Source of the DNA: Anaerorhabdus sp036641015
GTDB taxonomy: Bacteria > Bacillota_I > Bacilli_A > Erysipelotrichales > Erysipelotrichaceae
Assembly (NCBI RefSeq): GCF_036641015.1
Contig: NZ_JAVWFO010000041.1
Location: 1 to 15,557 of the forward strand
Direction: 5' to 3'
Length of the DNA: 15,557 bases
Part shown: one piece after another, positions 1 through 7,743 of the stretch
Layout: each line of letters begins with the position of its first letter
Position numbering within the stretch: the stretch's first letter is position 1
The notes under the pieces: model-generated
What the model saw: only the letters and a program-made list of their open reading frames with translations
Databases searched by the model: none
What the model was told of the DNA's origin: nothing
Position numbers and translations under genes: made by a program

Positions 1-374
1 AAATGGCTGGTGTTACAGGTCATAACTTCTTATTCTTATTAGAATCTCGTTTAGACAACGTAGTATACCGTATGTGCTTTGCTCGTACACGTCGTGGTGC
101 TAGACAATTAGTTAACCACGGTCACATCTTAGTTGATGGTAAAAAAGTTGATATCCCTAGCTTTATCGTTAAACCTGGTTCAAAGGTTGAAGTTAAAGAA
201 GCTAGCAGAAATATGGCTAGTATCAATGAAGCTTTAGAAGCTACATTAAATCCAGTAGCATTCGTTACAATTGATAAAGAAAAGAAAGCTGGTACTTATG
301 TACGCCTTCCTGAACGTAACGAATTAAACCAAGAATTCAATGAACTTCTAGTTGTTGAATACTACAACAGATAA
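1..374 (+). CDS. rpsD: 30S ribosomal protein S4, C-terminal part (5' truncated)
   Basis: Small-subunit ribosomal protein S4, a primary 16S rRNA binder. S4 is usually about 200 residues and only the last 123 or so are here, so the 5' end lies left of the window. The methionine at position 3 is internal, not a start. The visible part begins in the conserved block ending GHNFLFLLESRLDNVVYR and runs into the S4 RNA-binding fold (RQLVNHGHILVDGKKVDIPS). It ends with the family's usual tail (FNELLVVEYYNR) and a TAA at 372-374. A rho-independent terminator follows directly, so the transcript ends here. Identification rests on recognised family sequence. Nothing odd is seen in the visible part. Confidence 0.96.
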   Translation, partial: MAGVTGHNFLFLLESRLDNVVYRMCFARTRRGARQLVNHGHILVDGKKVDIPSFIVKPGSKVEVKEASRNMASINEALEATLNPVAFVTIDKEKKAGTYVRLPERNELNQEFNELLVVEYYNR

Positions 375-378
375 AACT

Positions 379-401
379 AACTCGCTTTGGCGAGTTTTTT
401 T
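379..401 (+). terminator. rho-independent terminator of rpsD
   Basis: The arms AACTCGC (379-385) and GCGAGTT (390-396) enclose a TTTG loop and lead into a T run at 395-401. It starts 4 bases after the rpsD stop. Confidence 0.9.
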
Positions 402-413
402 ATTACATAGAAG

Positions 414-437
414 AAAAAAAAGATATCTTTCGATATC
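414..437 (-). terminator. rho-independent terminator of gmk
   Basis: Read on the minus strand, the arms GATATC and GATATC (self-complementary, 432-437 and 422-427) enclose a GAAA tetraloop and are followed by eight T (complement of the A run 414-421). It lies just after the gmk stop and back to back with the rpsD terminator. Confidence 0.85.
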
Positions 438-439
438 CC

Positions 440-1003
440 TTAATCCATGTGACGTTTAACAATAATAGAAATTATATCTGCAGCAAGTTTTGGATCTTCA
501 TTACAAACAACATATTTATACTGACCAACCATATCCAATTCACGATTTGCTTTAGCAAGACGTTGTTGAACAATTTCTTCAGGTTCTGTGTTGCGTCCAC
601 GAATTCTTTTTTCCAATTCTTCCATGCTAGGAGGTACTAAGAAAATAGTTAAAGCATCTGGGCATTTTTCACGAACTTGAATACATCCTTGAACTTCAAT
701 TTCAAGTAACACATTTTTACCTTCATCACGTAACTTATTAACAGTTGACATTGGTGTTCCATAATAGTTACCAACAAATTCTGCATACTCTAATAATTCA
801 CCGTTTTTGATCGCTGTTTCAAAATTATCACGGCTAACAAAGTTATAATTAACACCTTCAACTTCATTTGGACGTTTTTCTCTTGTTGTTAATGAAACTG
901 AATAAGCAAGCTTTAAATCTGGATTATCAATGAATTCCTTCAGTACCGTACCCTTACCTACCCCACTTGGACCGCTTAATACTACTAGTAGACCTCTTTT
1001 CAC
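440..1003 (-). CDS. gmk: guanylate kinase
   Basis: Phosphorylates GMP to GDP with ATP in the cytoplasm, an essential step of GTP and dGTP supply. The P-loop is at the N-terminus (SGPSGVGKGT, about residues 9-18). It is followed by the GMP-binding segment (SLTTREKRPNEVEGVNYNFV), which carries the conserved TTREKRP and YNFV residues, and by the lid and C-terminal RGRNTEPEEIVQQRL motif. With the GTG at 1003 the protein is 187 residues, close to the usual 190-210. GTG was chosen because GGAGGG (1012-1017) sits 8 bases upstream and the protein then begins KRGLLVVLSGPSG, as in the family. The open frame continues upstream to an ATG at 1168, but that adds 55 unrelated residues and crosses into divergent rqcH. 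It has its own promoter and terminator. Confidence 0.95.
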   Translation of the reverse strand: MKRGLLVVLSGPSGVGKGTVLKEFIDNPDLKLAYSVSLTTREKRPNEVEGVNYNFVSRDNFETAIKNGELLEYAEFVGNYYGTPMSTVNKLRDEGKNVLLEIEVQGCIQVREKCPDALTIFLVPPSMEELEKRIRGRNTEPEEIVQQRLAKANRELDMVGQYKYVVCNEDPKLAADIISIIVKRHMD

Positions 1004-1032
1004 TTTATCTTCCCTCCATGTTTGTATATAAT
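1004..1032 (+). promoter_or_regulatory. possible promoter of rqcH
   Basis: A perfect TATAAT at 1027-1032 is preceded after 17 bases by a weak -35 box, TTTATC (1004-1009). It would start a transcript about 55 bases before rqcH. It overlaps the gmk leader, so the two divergent promoters would face each other. Tentative, because the -35 is poor. Confidence 0.4.
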
Positions 1033-1033
1033 A

Positions 1034-1062
1034 ATTGTACAAAGGATGACTAGTTAAAGCAA
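1034..1062 (-). promoter_or_regulatory. sigma-A-type promoter of gmk
   Basis: On the minus strand, TTGCTT (1062-1057) is followed after 17 bases by TACAAT (1039-1034), about 30 bases upstream of the GTG start. The boxes were read by eye and the spacing is optimal. Confidence 0.55.
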
Positions 1063-1094
1063 GTGAAAGTCGTCTAAGAAATGAGGTTTTAACA

Positions 1095-2744
1095 ATGGCA
1101 TTAGATGGTATTCTGCTACACAAAATTATTTTAGAAACAGAAAATGAATTTCCAGCTAAAATAAACAAAATATATCAAGTATCAAACTCAGAAATATTAT
1201 TTCAATTAAAATGTCAATCAGGTCGTAAGAACCTGATTATTTCATGTCACACAATTTACAATAGACTTAATTTAACGGAACGTTCTTATCCTACTCCCGA
1301 GGAACCCTCTTCATTTGTTATGTTATTAAGAAAGCATTTAGAAGGTGCCTTAATTCAAAGTGTTGAACAAGGAGGACTCGATCGCTATGCTAAATTAGAA
1401 TGTCATATGCGCAATGAAATTGGTGACAAAGTAACGCGCTATTTATACATTGAATTAATGGGTAAATATGCAAATTTAATTTTTGTTGATTCAAATGGAA
1501 AAATCATGGATGCTCTAAAACGAATTCCACCTTTTGAAAACAATCGCAGAACTATTCAACCAGGTGCAATGTTTAAAGAAACCGAAATACAAGAAGGTAA
1601 ATCTAATCCTTTTACTACTTTCGATTATAATCCCGAGTTAACATTAACAAAACAATTTCATGGATTCTCACCATTTTTAAGCAAAGAAATAGAATATCGA
1701 CTCCAACATGATGAATCATTCAAAGATATTATGAAAGAAATTGAAGAATCGAAAAGTCTTTATATCGCAACCATAGATAATGAAGCAGTATTTCATTGTA
1801 TTCCTTTAAAACATTTAGAAATCACAACAAAAGAATACCCACTTCTAGAGGGGTTAGATTTGGTCTATTTACACAAAGAAGAAAGAGATCGTATCAAGGA
1901 TTTATCTGGAGATATCTACCGCTTTGTATTAAAGGAATTAAAACACCAAAAACAAAAACTACCAAAATTACAAGCATCATTAGAAGAATCGTTAGATTGT
2001 GAAAAATGGCATACCTATGGTGATTTACTATACGCCAATCAGCATTTAAATAGTAAAGGTGAGCATCAAATAGAACTTGAATCATTTGAAGATAGTTCTC
2101 TATTAAAAATACCATTAGATCCTAAATTAGATATCAAAGGAAATGCTAAAAAATGTTTCCAAAAGTACAACAAAGCTAAAAAAGGACAAATATTCATTCA
2201 AGAACAAATAGATATTTGCCAAAAAGAAATTGATTATTTTGAAGGTATACAGGAACAACTAGATATCAGTTCATTTGATGATGCTAAAGAAATTAGCCAA
2301 GAACTCGCTGATTTAGGTTATATTAAAAAGAAAGTCTCTAAGATTCGTAAAAATAACAAAAAGAAAGACACACTACCTAAGATTAAACGTATCACTTTAG
2401 ACAATGGCATTGAAATTAGTTATGGTAAAAACAATCTACAAAATGAAGCTCTTACTTTTAAATTAGCTAATAAAAATGATATGTGGTTTCATACCAAAGA
2501 TTATCATGGTGCTCATGTTGTAGTACATGGCCAAGATTTAGATGAAGAAACGATACGTACCGCTGCAATGATTGCTAGTTATTATTCAAAAGGTCGTTCA
2601 TCAAGTAGTGTCCCTGTTAACTATTGCCAAGTAAAAAACTTAAAAAAAATACCAGGTGCTAAACCTGGTATGGCTTCATTATCTACATATAAGACAATAT
2701 ACATTGATCCTAATGAATCATTTATCTTAAATTTAGAGAAATAA
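1095..2744 (+). CDS. rqcH: ribosome quality control factor RqcH (NFACT family, Rqc2 homologue)
   Basis: RqcH binds obstructed 50S subunits that carry a stalled peptidyl-tRNA and adds C-terminal alanine tails that mark the peptide for proteolysis. Older databases call the family fibronectin-binding protein A. The NFACT-N domain fills about residues 1-200 and carries the Asp-Arg pair (D96-R97, in GGLDRYAKLE) matching the tRNA-contacting pair of B. subtilis RqcH. A helix-hairpin/coiled-coil region follows (about 265-420, rich in Lys and Glu). The NFACT-R (DUF814) domain is at about 440-545 (NDMWFHTKDYHGAHVVV, then IPGAKPGM). At 549 residues it is near the usual 560-570. The ATG at 1095 has GAGG (1083-1086) 8 bases upstream. 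It ends one base from convergent rluB and no terminator is evident. Confidence 0.94.
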   Translation: MALDGILLHKIILETENEFPAKINKIYQVSNSEILFQLKCQSGRKNLIISCHTIYNRLNLTERSYPTPEEPSSFVMLLRKHLEGALIQSVEQGGLDRYAKLECHMRNEIGDKVTRYLYIELMGKYANLIFVDSNGKIMDALKRIPPFENNRRTIQPGAMFKETEIQEGKSNPFTTFDYNPELTLTKQFHGFSPFLSKEIEYRLQHDESFKDIMKEIEESKSLYIATIDNEAVFHCIPLKHLEITTKEYPLLEGLDLVYLHKEERDRIKDLSGDIYRFVLKELKHQKQKLPKLQASLEESLDCEKWHTYGDLLYANQHLNSKGEHQIELESFEDSSLLKIPLDPKLDIKGNAKKCFQKYNKAKKGQIFIQEQIDICQKEIDYFEGIQEQLDISSFDDAKEISQELADLGYIKKKVSKIRKNNKKKDTLPKIKRITLDNGIEISYGKNNLQNEALTFKLANKNDMWFHTKDYHGAHVVVHGQDLDEETIRTAAMIASYYSKGRSSSSVPVNYCQVKNLKKIPGAKPGMASLSTYKTIYIDPNESFILNLEK

Positions 2745-2745
2745 T

Positions 2746-3468
2746 CTACTTGCCTTCTTTTGCAAGTTGTCTAAGCTGTTTAACTTCAAATGGTTTAAGT
2801 AATCGAACTTGTCCAGGTTTCAAATCATTAACCATTAATGATCCAAGACGTTTTCTATTAAGTCGCTTAACTTCAAAACCAAAGTATTCAATCATTCGTT
2901 TTACTTGACGGTTTCTGCCTTCTTGAATTGTTAATTCAAGAAGCATGGAACCTTTTTCTATGTTTTTAGCAATTGTAATTGCACGAGCTGGTAAAGTTAT
3001 ACCATCTTCTAATAAAATTCCTTTTTCAAGCATTTTCAAATTTTCACCAGTCAATATACCATTTATCGACACTTCATAGGTCTTTTCTAAATGACTGCTA
3101 GGATGAATAATTTCATTCGCAAACTCTCCATCATTAGTAAGAATTAAGACACCAGTTGTATCAAAATCAAGACGTCCAACCGGGAATATTCTTTCTTCTA
3201 CATTAATGAAATCCATAATCGTTGGTCGATCATGTTCATCATGCAAAGTACATAATGTATTTTTGGGTTTATTCATCACATAATAAACTTTATTTTCTTT
3301 ATTAATCTGTTTACCATCAACTAATATCACTGCACCTTTTTTAGCTTGATATCCTAATTGAGTAATAATCTCACCATCAACTTTTACTCTTCCTTGTACT
3401 ATTAACTCTTCTGCTTTACGTCTAGAGGTTATACCACTAGCTGCAATAATCTTTTGTAATCGTTCCAT
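2746..3468 (-). CDS. rluB: 23S rRNA pseudouridine synthase, RsuA/RluB family
   Basis: Isomerises a uridine of large-subunit rRNA (U2605 in E. coli) to pseudouridine. An S4-type RNA-binding domain is at residues 1-50 (MERLQKIIAASGITSRRKAE, then VKVDG). The catalytic domain carries the motif GRLDFDTTGVLILTNDGEF with the nucleophile Asp101. The family end motif QEGRNRQVKRM lies near residue 190. Length (240) and motif order fit RluB. An RsuA-like specificity for 16S rRNA cannot be excluded from sequence alone. The ATG at 3468 has an excellent AAGGAGG 4 bases upstream, inside the 9-base gap to the ParB-like gene. It is the last gene of a leftward operon with ogt, the wall hydrolase and the ParB-like protein. 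Confidence 0.9.
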   Translation of the reverse strand: MERLQKIIAASGITSRRKAEELIVQGRVKVDGEIITQLGYQAKKGAVILVDGKQINKENKVYYVMNKPKNTLCTLHDEHDRPTIMDFINVEERIFPVGRLDFDTTGVLILTNDGEFANEIIHPSSHLEKTYEVSINGILTGENLKMLEKGILLEDGITLPARAITIAKNIEKGSMLLELTIQEGRNRQVKRMIEYFGFEVKRLNRKRLGSLMVNDLKPGQVRLLKPFEVKQLRQLAKEGK

Positions 3469-3477
3469 AGAACCTCC

Positions 3478-3756
3478 TTAATGATGATTTCTAGCACCCC
3501 AGTACGTTGAACCAGACTTAGAGAAATCATTTACTAACATACAGAATACTTCGAATTCACAATTTGTTTTATCCTCAATCTGTTTACATGCATTTAAACG
3601 TTTATGTCCATCTACACATCGATACATATCACCATCAATACATTCTACTTTAACAGGAATAATAATACCTCTAGCTTCAATACTCGTTACTAATTCTTCA
3701 CTAATTGTCATCTTGTTGTATTGAATCTTCGATAGCGGAATTTTTTTGTTGATCAT
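3478..3756 (-). CDS. stand-alone ParB/Srx-like domain protein
   Basis: A 92-residue protein consisting almost entirely of a ParB N-terminal (ParB/sulfiredoxin-like) fold. The family opening is KIPLSKIQYNKM. Next come a helix ending in GIIIPVKVECIDGDMYRCVDG and the box-II-like nucleotide-binding stretch DGHKRLNAC (about residues 49-57), equivalent to G-E/H-R-R-x-x-A in ParB. No helix-turn-helix DNA-binding domain and no dimerisation domain follow, so it is not a chromosome-segregation ParB. The start at 3756 has AAGAAGG upstream. It overlaps the end of the hydrolase gene by 56 bases, which suggests translational coupling. An inner ATG at 3711 would still overlap by 11 bases but has a poor ribosome site. 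Target and activity (CTPase, nuclease or binding only) are unknown. Confidence 0.75.
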   Translation of the reverse strand: MINKKIPLSKIQYNKMTISEELVTSIEARGIIIPVKVECIDGDMYRCVDGHKRLNACKQIEDKTNCEFEVFCMLVNDFSKSGSTYWGARNHH

Positions 3757-6523
3757 GAATTTTTTTCCTTCTTCTTTTTCTTAATAATACATCTATTAAT
3801 ACAATGATGCCTAATAGACATGCTGCTGTAAATAAACCAAATGCAATTAATGCAGGAATATCCGCATCACTATTATCAACTCGAACTGTTTCAACAACAT
3901 CATCAATAATATATTCATTTGTCGTATTTCTAGAAACCAACATGAATTCACCAATTGCCGGCGTCATGAATTGGATATAGTTATTTGTTTGTTTAGTATA
4001 ACACTTAACAATTTCACCATCTACATATAATAATACCGTAAACAATTCATTGCTTTGTGATCCCTCTGGTTTTTTAATCGAAATTAATACCGGTGTATTT
4101 AACTCAAAGTTATCTAAATTCTTCTGCGTTTTAATTGTAAATGTATCAATTACTTTAAAATTATTACCTTCAGCAAGTGTAGTCATTTCTTTTTCATGAA
4201 TTTTTGGTATTGAACCTTTAACAATTAATTTGATTGTATCTTTCAATAATTTATTCTCTAACGAGTTACCTAAATCAATCGCTAATGATAACCCTGACAC
4301 TGAAGCATCTAAATCATTCTTATAAATAACATAATGAATGCGATGATTAATTGCTTTATAGATTATTTTATCTAGAGCTCGTAGTTGAGGTTGAGTTAAG
4401 TAAGGAACCATATACTCATCCATGCGCTTCTTTAATGTAATAACTCGTTCAGCTTGTTCATCACTAAGTGTTTCTATTTCACTCATTTCTTCAAGAACTA
4501 AGACAATTTCATCTTTCAATTCTTGTCGTATTGTATCTAATTCTTTATCTACAGTTATTGGATATGTTGTTGTCTTACCACCAACAGTAACAATAACTTC
4601 TTGTTCACCTTCAATTTTTAAATCAAAATTAGAAACCATCGAAGTAGTAAGTTCAAGTTCTTTTTTACTACCATCAGTAAAATTGACCTTCACAACTCCT
4701 CCATCAATATCTATACGATCATTCCATTCAAAATATTGAAGCGGATAAGTTTCCATTTCTATTGACTCAATATCTTTATATTGAGCAACATAAGTAACTT
4801 CTTCTGTAACAGGTACAATTTCCTTATCCCAACTAACAAATAAAGCATTTTCTTTGGTAGGTTCTTCAATTACAGGCATTCGATTTATTTCAAGTCCATA
4901 TGTGATTAAACCAGTATCATCTTGAAACATACCCCCGTTCGCATCAAATGTTACCTTAATCAATTCCTTTTGACCTAAATTATCCATATTCATTAAAACT
5001 TGCACGTCACTTTGTTTAATATACGCAACGTAGTTAGAATAATCATAGTAATACATCGTATCTACTTTAGATTCCGCATTCAATGTAGCTTCGGACTGTA
5101 CTTTATACCAATCACCTTCAGCATTACTAAATGCATCTAAAATAACAAACGCGAAATCTGGATTTTTACCTGTTGAATATAAAATTTGAGAGTTTGTTGA
5201 ATCGTATTGATATACTTTAACATCCTCGTAATTAGTTTTAATACCTAATGCTACAGAATTATAATCCTTAGATCCAAATGATGAATCAATGTTCATATAA
5301 AACTGTGCTGCTTTTTCACCCCAATAGGGATCACTTGCATACGAAACATTCATACCATTCGCTTTATTTCCAAAATAACTACCATGAAATTGGAATTTAA
5401 AAGGATTTGCATAACTCCCCGAGATATAATATTTCGCATGACTATAAATAGATGAATTAACACCAAAATAACGAGATGCATTCTTTTCAACATCAGAATC
5501 ATATGCAGCATGACCAAACAAGTTATTTCGAGTAAATGCCAAAGAACTTCTACCTACTGCAGTTTCATTCATTGACAAACCAATCATCATTAAAGCATTT
5601 GCGCCATACTGATATTGATATTGAAAAAACGAATCTTCATTTTCATAGAATTGAGAACGATTTAATGTATCATCTGCTGAATCTTTATCCATATCTAAAT
5701 AATTAGATATTTGATGATTAATTTGCAAAGAATCTCTAAAGTACGCTAATACTTCCTCATATGTAACATTCGTTAATGTGCGATGACTCACAAATTGATA
5801 ATAGTTATAATATGGTTCATATGGATTTACACTTCCACCATGACTACCAATTTTTAAATCATCCAGCATTGTCCACAAAGCATCATCTTTGTAAAAGTAA
5901 TGACCATCATAACTAAAATATTCAATATCGCTCTCTAAAAATGATGGAGCTACTCCAATATTAATTAAAGCTGAATAAAATTCACTTGAAAACGACTGTT
6001 TTATTTGATGATATAGATGACCATCTTTAACAACATAAGTTGATATACGAGATGGTATCATTGTAATAGGATAAATTGTAACATCACTAAGATTAACCCA
6101 CCCTGTTACCCCTGAAATCATCATCAGTGCCTTGCTACCCGTTTCATCAGTACCTAAGTAAGCAGCATCTGTTCCATAGCATCCATTAACATAATTTGAG
6201 CCATTATCAATTGCATTCTTGAATTCAACATTCACATCACAAGCAGCAGTACTGTTAATTGAAATGATTCCATATTCTGCTTGAATAACTTTACCATCTT
6301 TAATGATTACTACATTATCATAGTTAGGTATTTCTCTATCATATATAGTCAATGCACCTTTATATGTCTTAGAAGAAGCTAATGGTGTAACCACATCCTC
6401 GGTGATATAAGCCACAGTAAAATCTTCCACTTGTGGTAAATCACCTAAATTAAGTGCACTTACATCTAGTGGTATTAGAAACATGATGGTGACTATTATT
6501 AATATCAAACTTTTTTTAAACAT
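3701..6523 (-). CDS. membrane-anchored glucosaminidase-type peptidoglycan hydrolase
   Basis: Predicted surface autolysin of 940 residues. An N-terminal signal peptide (residues 1-23: lysines, hydrophobic core, VSA end) is followed by an SH3-like stretch near GWVNLSDVTIYP (141-152). The glucosaminidase (GH73-like) domain covers about 295-420. Its motif MNETAVGRSSLAFTRNNLFG includes the probable catalytic Glu320, which would cleave the glycan strand after N-acetylglucosamine. A Listeria-Bacteroides-type repeat is at 522-585 (KVTFDANGG to VAQYKD). An Ig-like domain is at about 586-658 and a charged helical segment at 660-705. One membrane helix at about 889-913 is followed by LRKRRRKK, which sets an outside orientation. 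There is no LPXTG sorting motif, so anchoring is by this helix. The start has GAGG 6 bases upstream. It is the second gene of the ogt operon. Confidence 0.85.
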   Translation of the reverse strand: MFKKSLILIIVTIMFLIPLDVSALNLGDLPQVEDFTVAYITEDVVTPLASSKTYKGALTIYDREIPNYDNVVIIKDGKVIQAEYGIISINSTAACDVNVEFKNAIDNGSNYVNGCYGTDAAYLGTDETGSKALMMISGVTGWVNLSDVTIYPITMIPSRISTYVVKDGHLYHQIKQSFSSEFYSALINIGVAPSFLESDIEYFSYDGHYFYKDDALWTMLDDLKIGSHGGSVNPYEPYYNYYQFVSHRTLTNVTYEEVLAYFRDSLQINHQISNYLDMDKDSADDTLNRSQFYENEDSFFQYQYQYGANALMMIGLSMNETAVGRSSLAFTRNNLFGHAAYDSDVEKNASRYFGVNSSIYSHAKYYISGSYANPFKFQFHGSYFGNKANGMNVSYASDPYWGEKAAQFYMNIDSSFGSKDYNSVALGIKTNYEDVKVYQYDSTNSQILYSTGKNPDFAFVILDAFSNAEGDWYKVQSEATLNAESKVDTMYYYDYSNYVAYIKQSDVQVLMNMDNLGQKELIKVTFDANGGMFQDDTGLITYGLEINRMPVIEEPTKENALFVSWDKEIVPVTEEVTYVAQYKDIESIEMETYPLQYFEWNDRIDIDGGVVKVNFTDGSKKELELTTSMVSNFDLKIEGEQEVIVTVGGKTTTYPITVDKELDTIRQELKDEIVLVLEEMSEIETLSDEQAERVITLKKRMDEYMVPYLTQPQLRALDKIIYKAINHRIHYVIYKNDLDASVSGLSLAIDLGNSLENKLLKDTIKLIVKGSIPKIHEKEMTTLAEGNNFKVIDTFTIKTQKNLDNFELNTPVLISIKKPEGSQSNELFTVLLYVDGEIVKCYTKQTNNYIQFMTPAIGEFMLVSRNTTNEYIIDDVVETVRVDNSDADIPALIAFGLFTAACLLGIIVLIDVLLRKRRRKKIHDQQKNSAIEDSIQQDDN

Positions 6524-6531
6524 GTTTTACC

Positions 6532-6987
6532 TCAACATTCGCTATTTTCTATTTTAAGTAAACGTATTTTTGAATCTACTCCATAACCATATCCACCAAG
6601 TTTATGATTTGATGCAATTACCCGATGACATGGCACAATGATTGCGATTGGATTTTTGTTACAAGCATTACCAACTGCCCTTGCCGCTTTTGGTCGATTA
6701 ATCATGATTGCTAAATCTTTATAGCTTCTTACCTCACCATAAGGAATGGTTTGCATAGCTCTTAAAACATCCATTTGAAATTCAGTGCCTTTTAACTTTA
6801 TTGGCACAGAAAACACTTTTCTTACACCATCTAAATATTCAAGTAATTCTTTCTCTACTTGATCAAGTAACGGTGATTGATCACTCTTCTTTATCGAATC
6901 ATCAACAAAATTAAGTTCAATTAAAAACCCATCATTTTCTATGCATTCAATATTCGCAAGTTTTGTCTTTACTGTTCGTTGTTTCAT
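6532..6987 (-). CDS. ogt: methylated-DNA--protein-cysteine S-methyltransferase
   Basis: Suicide repair protein that moves an alkyl group from O6-alkylguanine (or O4-alkylthymine) to its own cysteine. The active-site motif IVPCHRVI places the acceptor at Cys120. The recognition helix RPKAARAVGNACNKNP carries the Arg finger (about R103) and the Asn hinge. The C-terminal GGYGYG loop is present. At 151 residues it is a typical single-domain Ogt, without an Ada regulatory half. The ATG at 6987 has GGGAG 8 bases upstream. Eight bases separate its stop from the wall-hydrolase start, whose ribosome site lies in that gap, so they are co-transcribed. Upstream it is divergent from an AlkD-like glycosylase, giving a two-gene alkylation-repair locus. 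Confidence 0.94.
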   Translation of the reverse strand: MKQRTVKTKLANIECIENDGFLIELNFVDDSIKKSDQSPLLDQVEKELLEYLDGVRKVFSVPIKLKGTEFQMDVLRAMQTIPYGEVRSYKDLAIMINRPKAARAVGNACNKNPIAIIVPCHRVIASNHKLGGYGYGVDSKIRLLKIENSEC

Positions 6988-7007
6988 GATGAATTCTCCC
7001 GTATAAT
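6979..7007 (+). promoter_or_regulatory. promoter of the AlkD-like gene
   Basis: TTGTTT (6979-6984), a 17-base spacer and TATAAT (7002-7007) form a near-consensus sigma-A promoter about 26 bases before the start. The -35 box covers the ogt start codon, so polymerase bound here could interfere with ogt. Confidence 0.65.
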
Positions 7008-7011
7008 TATA
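7006..7011 (-). promoter_or_regulatory. -10 box of the ogt operon promoter
   Basis: A minus-strand TATAAT (7011-7006) lies 18 bases upstream of the ogt ATG and overlaps the rightward TATAAT by two bases. No good -35 is visible at 16-18 bases, so the assignment is weak. It is also so close to the start that the leader would be very short. Confidence 0.35.
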
Positions 7012-7033
7012 TCATAAAGGAGTTTAAAATCAC

Positions 7034-7720
7034 ATGCGCAATCAAATAATCAAAGAATGCAAGGAACATCAAGATTTAAAATATCAAGTATTTAATAGTT
7101 CGCTTATCCCAGATAACAATTACCGTATGATAGGTGTTCGTATGCCTATACTTCACAAGATTGCTAAAAACATCATTAAATCGAATCCTAGTGCATTTCT
7201 AAAAGAAGTAAAAGATATTTATTATGAAGAAGTTATGATTGAAGGATTGGTAATTGCACAATTACAAACAGAAGATAAATATACTTTAATAACAAATTAT
7301 TTACCCAAAATAACTAATTGGTCACTCTGCGATAGTTTTGTATTAGCCTTAAAAGATAATTCAGAAGACTTCTTTAAATATGTTATTAATTGCACAAAAT
7401 CAAATAATCCCTATACAATTCGATTTGGTATTGTAAACATGCTTTATTATTACATTAACGATCGCTATCTTTTAACCATATTAAAAATTATCACCAAACT
7501 TAATACTGAACATTATTATGTGAAGATGGCAAGAGCGTGGTGTATGGCAGAATGCTATATAAAATATCCAAACGAAACTATGCCCTATCTTTTAAAATTA
7601 AATGATTATTGGGTATTAAATAAATCGATACAAAAAATCAAAGAGTCACTACGTCTAACAAAAGATGAAAAACAGTACGTAGTTAACGAAACAAAACAAA
7701 TATTAAACAAATTAAAATAA
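7034..7720 (+). CDS. AlkD-like DNA alkylation repair glycosylase (HEAT-like)
   Basis: DNA alkylation repair family (PF08713-type). In characterised AlkD these enzymes excise N3- and N7-alkylpurines without base flipping, using an alpha-helical HEAT-like solenoid. The protein is all helical and 228 residues, against about 237 for B. cereus AlkD. Trp96 and Asp100 in NWSLCDSF have the same spacing as the catalytic Trp109/Asp113 pair of AlkD. Arg130 (PYTIRFGIVN) and Trp169 (MARAWCMAE) are plausible counterparts of Arg148 and Trp187. The start at 7034 has AAGGAG at 7017-7022, 11 bases away. The gene stands alone, with its own promoter and a terminator overlapping its stop. Opposite ogt, it covers N-alkyl lesions while Ogt covers O-alkyl lesions. 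Confidence 0.85.
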   Translation: MRNQIIKECKEHQDLKYQVFNSSLIPDNNYRMIGVRMPILHKIAKNIIKSNPSAFLKEVKDIYYEEVMIEGLVIAQLQTEDKYTLITNYLPKITNWSLCDSFVLALKDNSEDFFKYVINCTKSNNPYTIRFGIVNMLYYYINDRYLLTILKIITKLNTEHYYVKMARAWCMAECYIKYPNETMPYLLKLNDYWVLNKSIQKIKESLRLTKDEKQYVVNETKQILNKLK

Positions 7721-7743
7721 GTAGTTGCCTACTTATTTTCTTT
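7714..7743. terminator. bidirectional terminator between the AlkD-like gene and rlmA region
   Basis: A 10-bp perfect stem, AAATAAGTAG (7715-7724) with CTACTTATTT (7729-7738), encloses a TTGC loop. Rightward it leads into TTTTCTTTT. Leftward the complement is T-rich. Both flanking stop codons lie inside the hairpin. Confidence 0.8.

Noticed and set aside
1004..1168. Upstream extension of gmk by 55 codons to an ATG at 1168
   Set aside because: The residues are unlike any guanylate kinase, they overlap rqcH coding sequence, and the GTG at 1003 has a perfect ribosome site.
1894..2115. Leftward hydrophobic frame inside rqcH
   Set aside because: Shadow of AT-rich, lysine-rich coding DNA read backwards. 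No ribosome site or promoter.
2748..2767. Hairpin ACTTGC/GCAAGT between rqcH and rluB as a terminator
   Set aside because: The 6-bp stem has an 8-base loop and no T run on either strand. It lies within the rluB coding end.
4422..4739. Rightward 105-codon frame opposite the hydrolase gene
   Set aside because: Antisense shadow of a well-supported coding region. Low-complexity serine/threonine content and no ribosome site.
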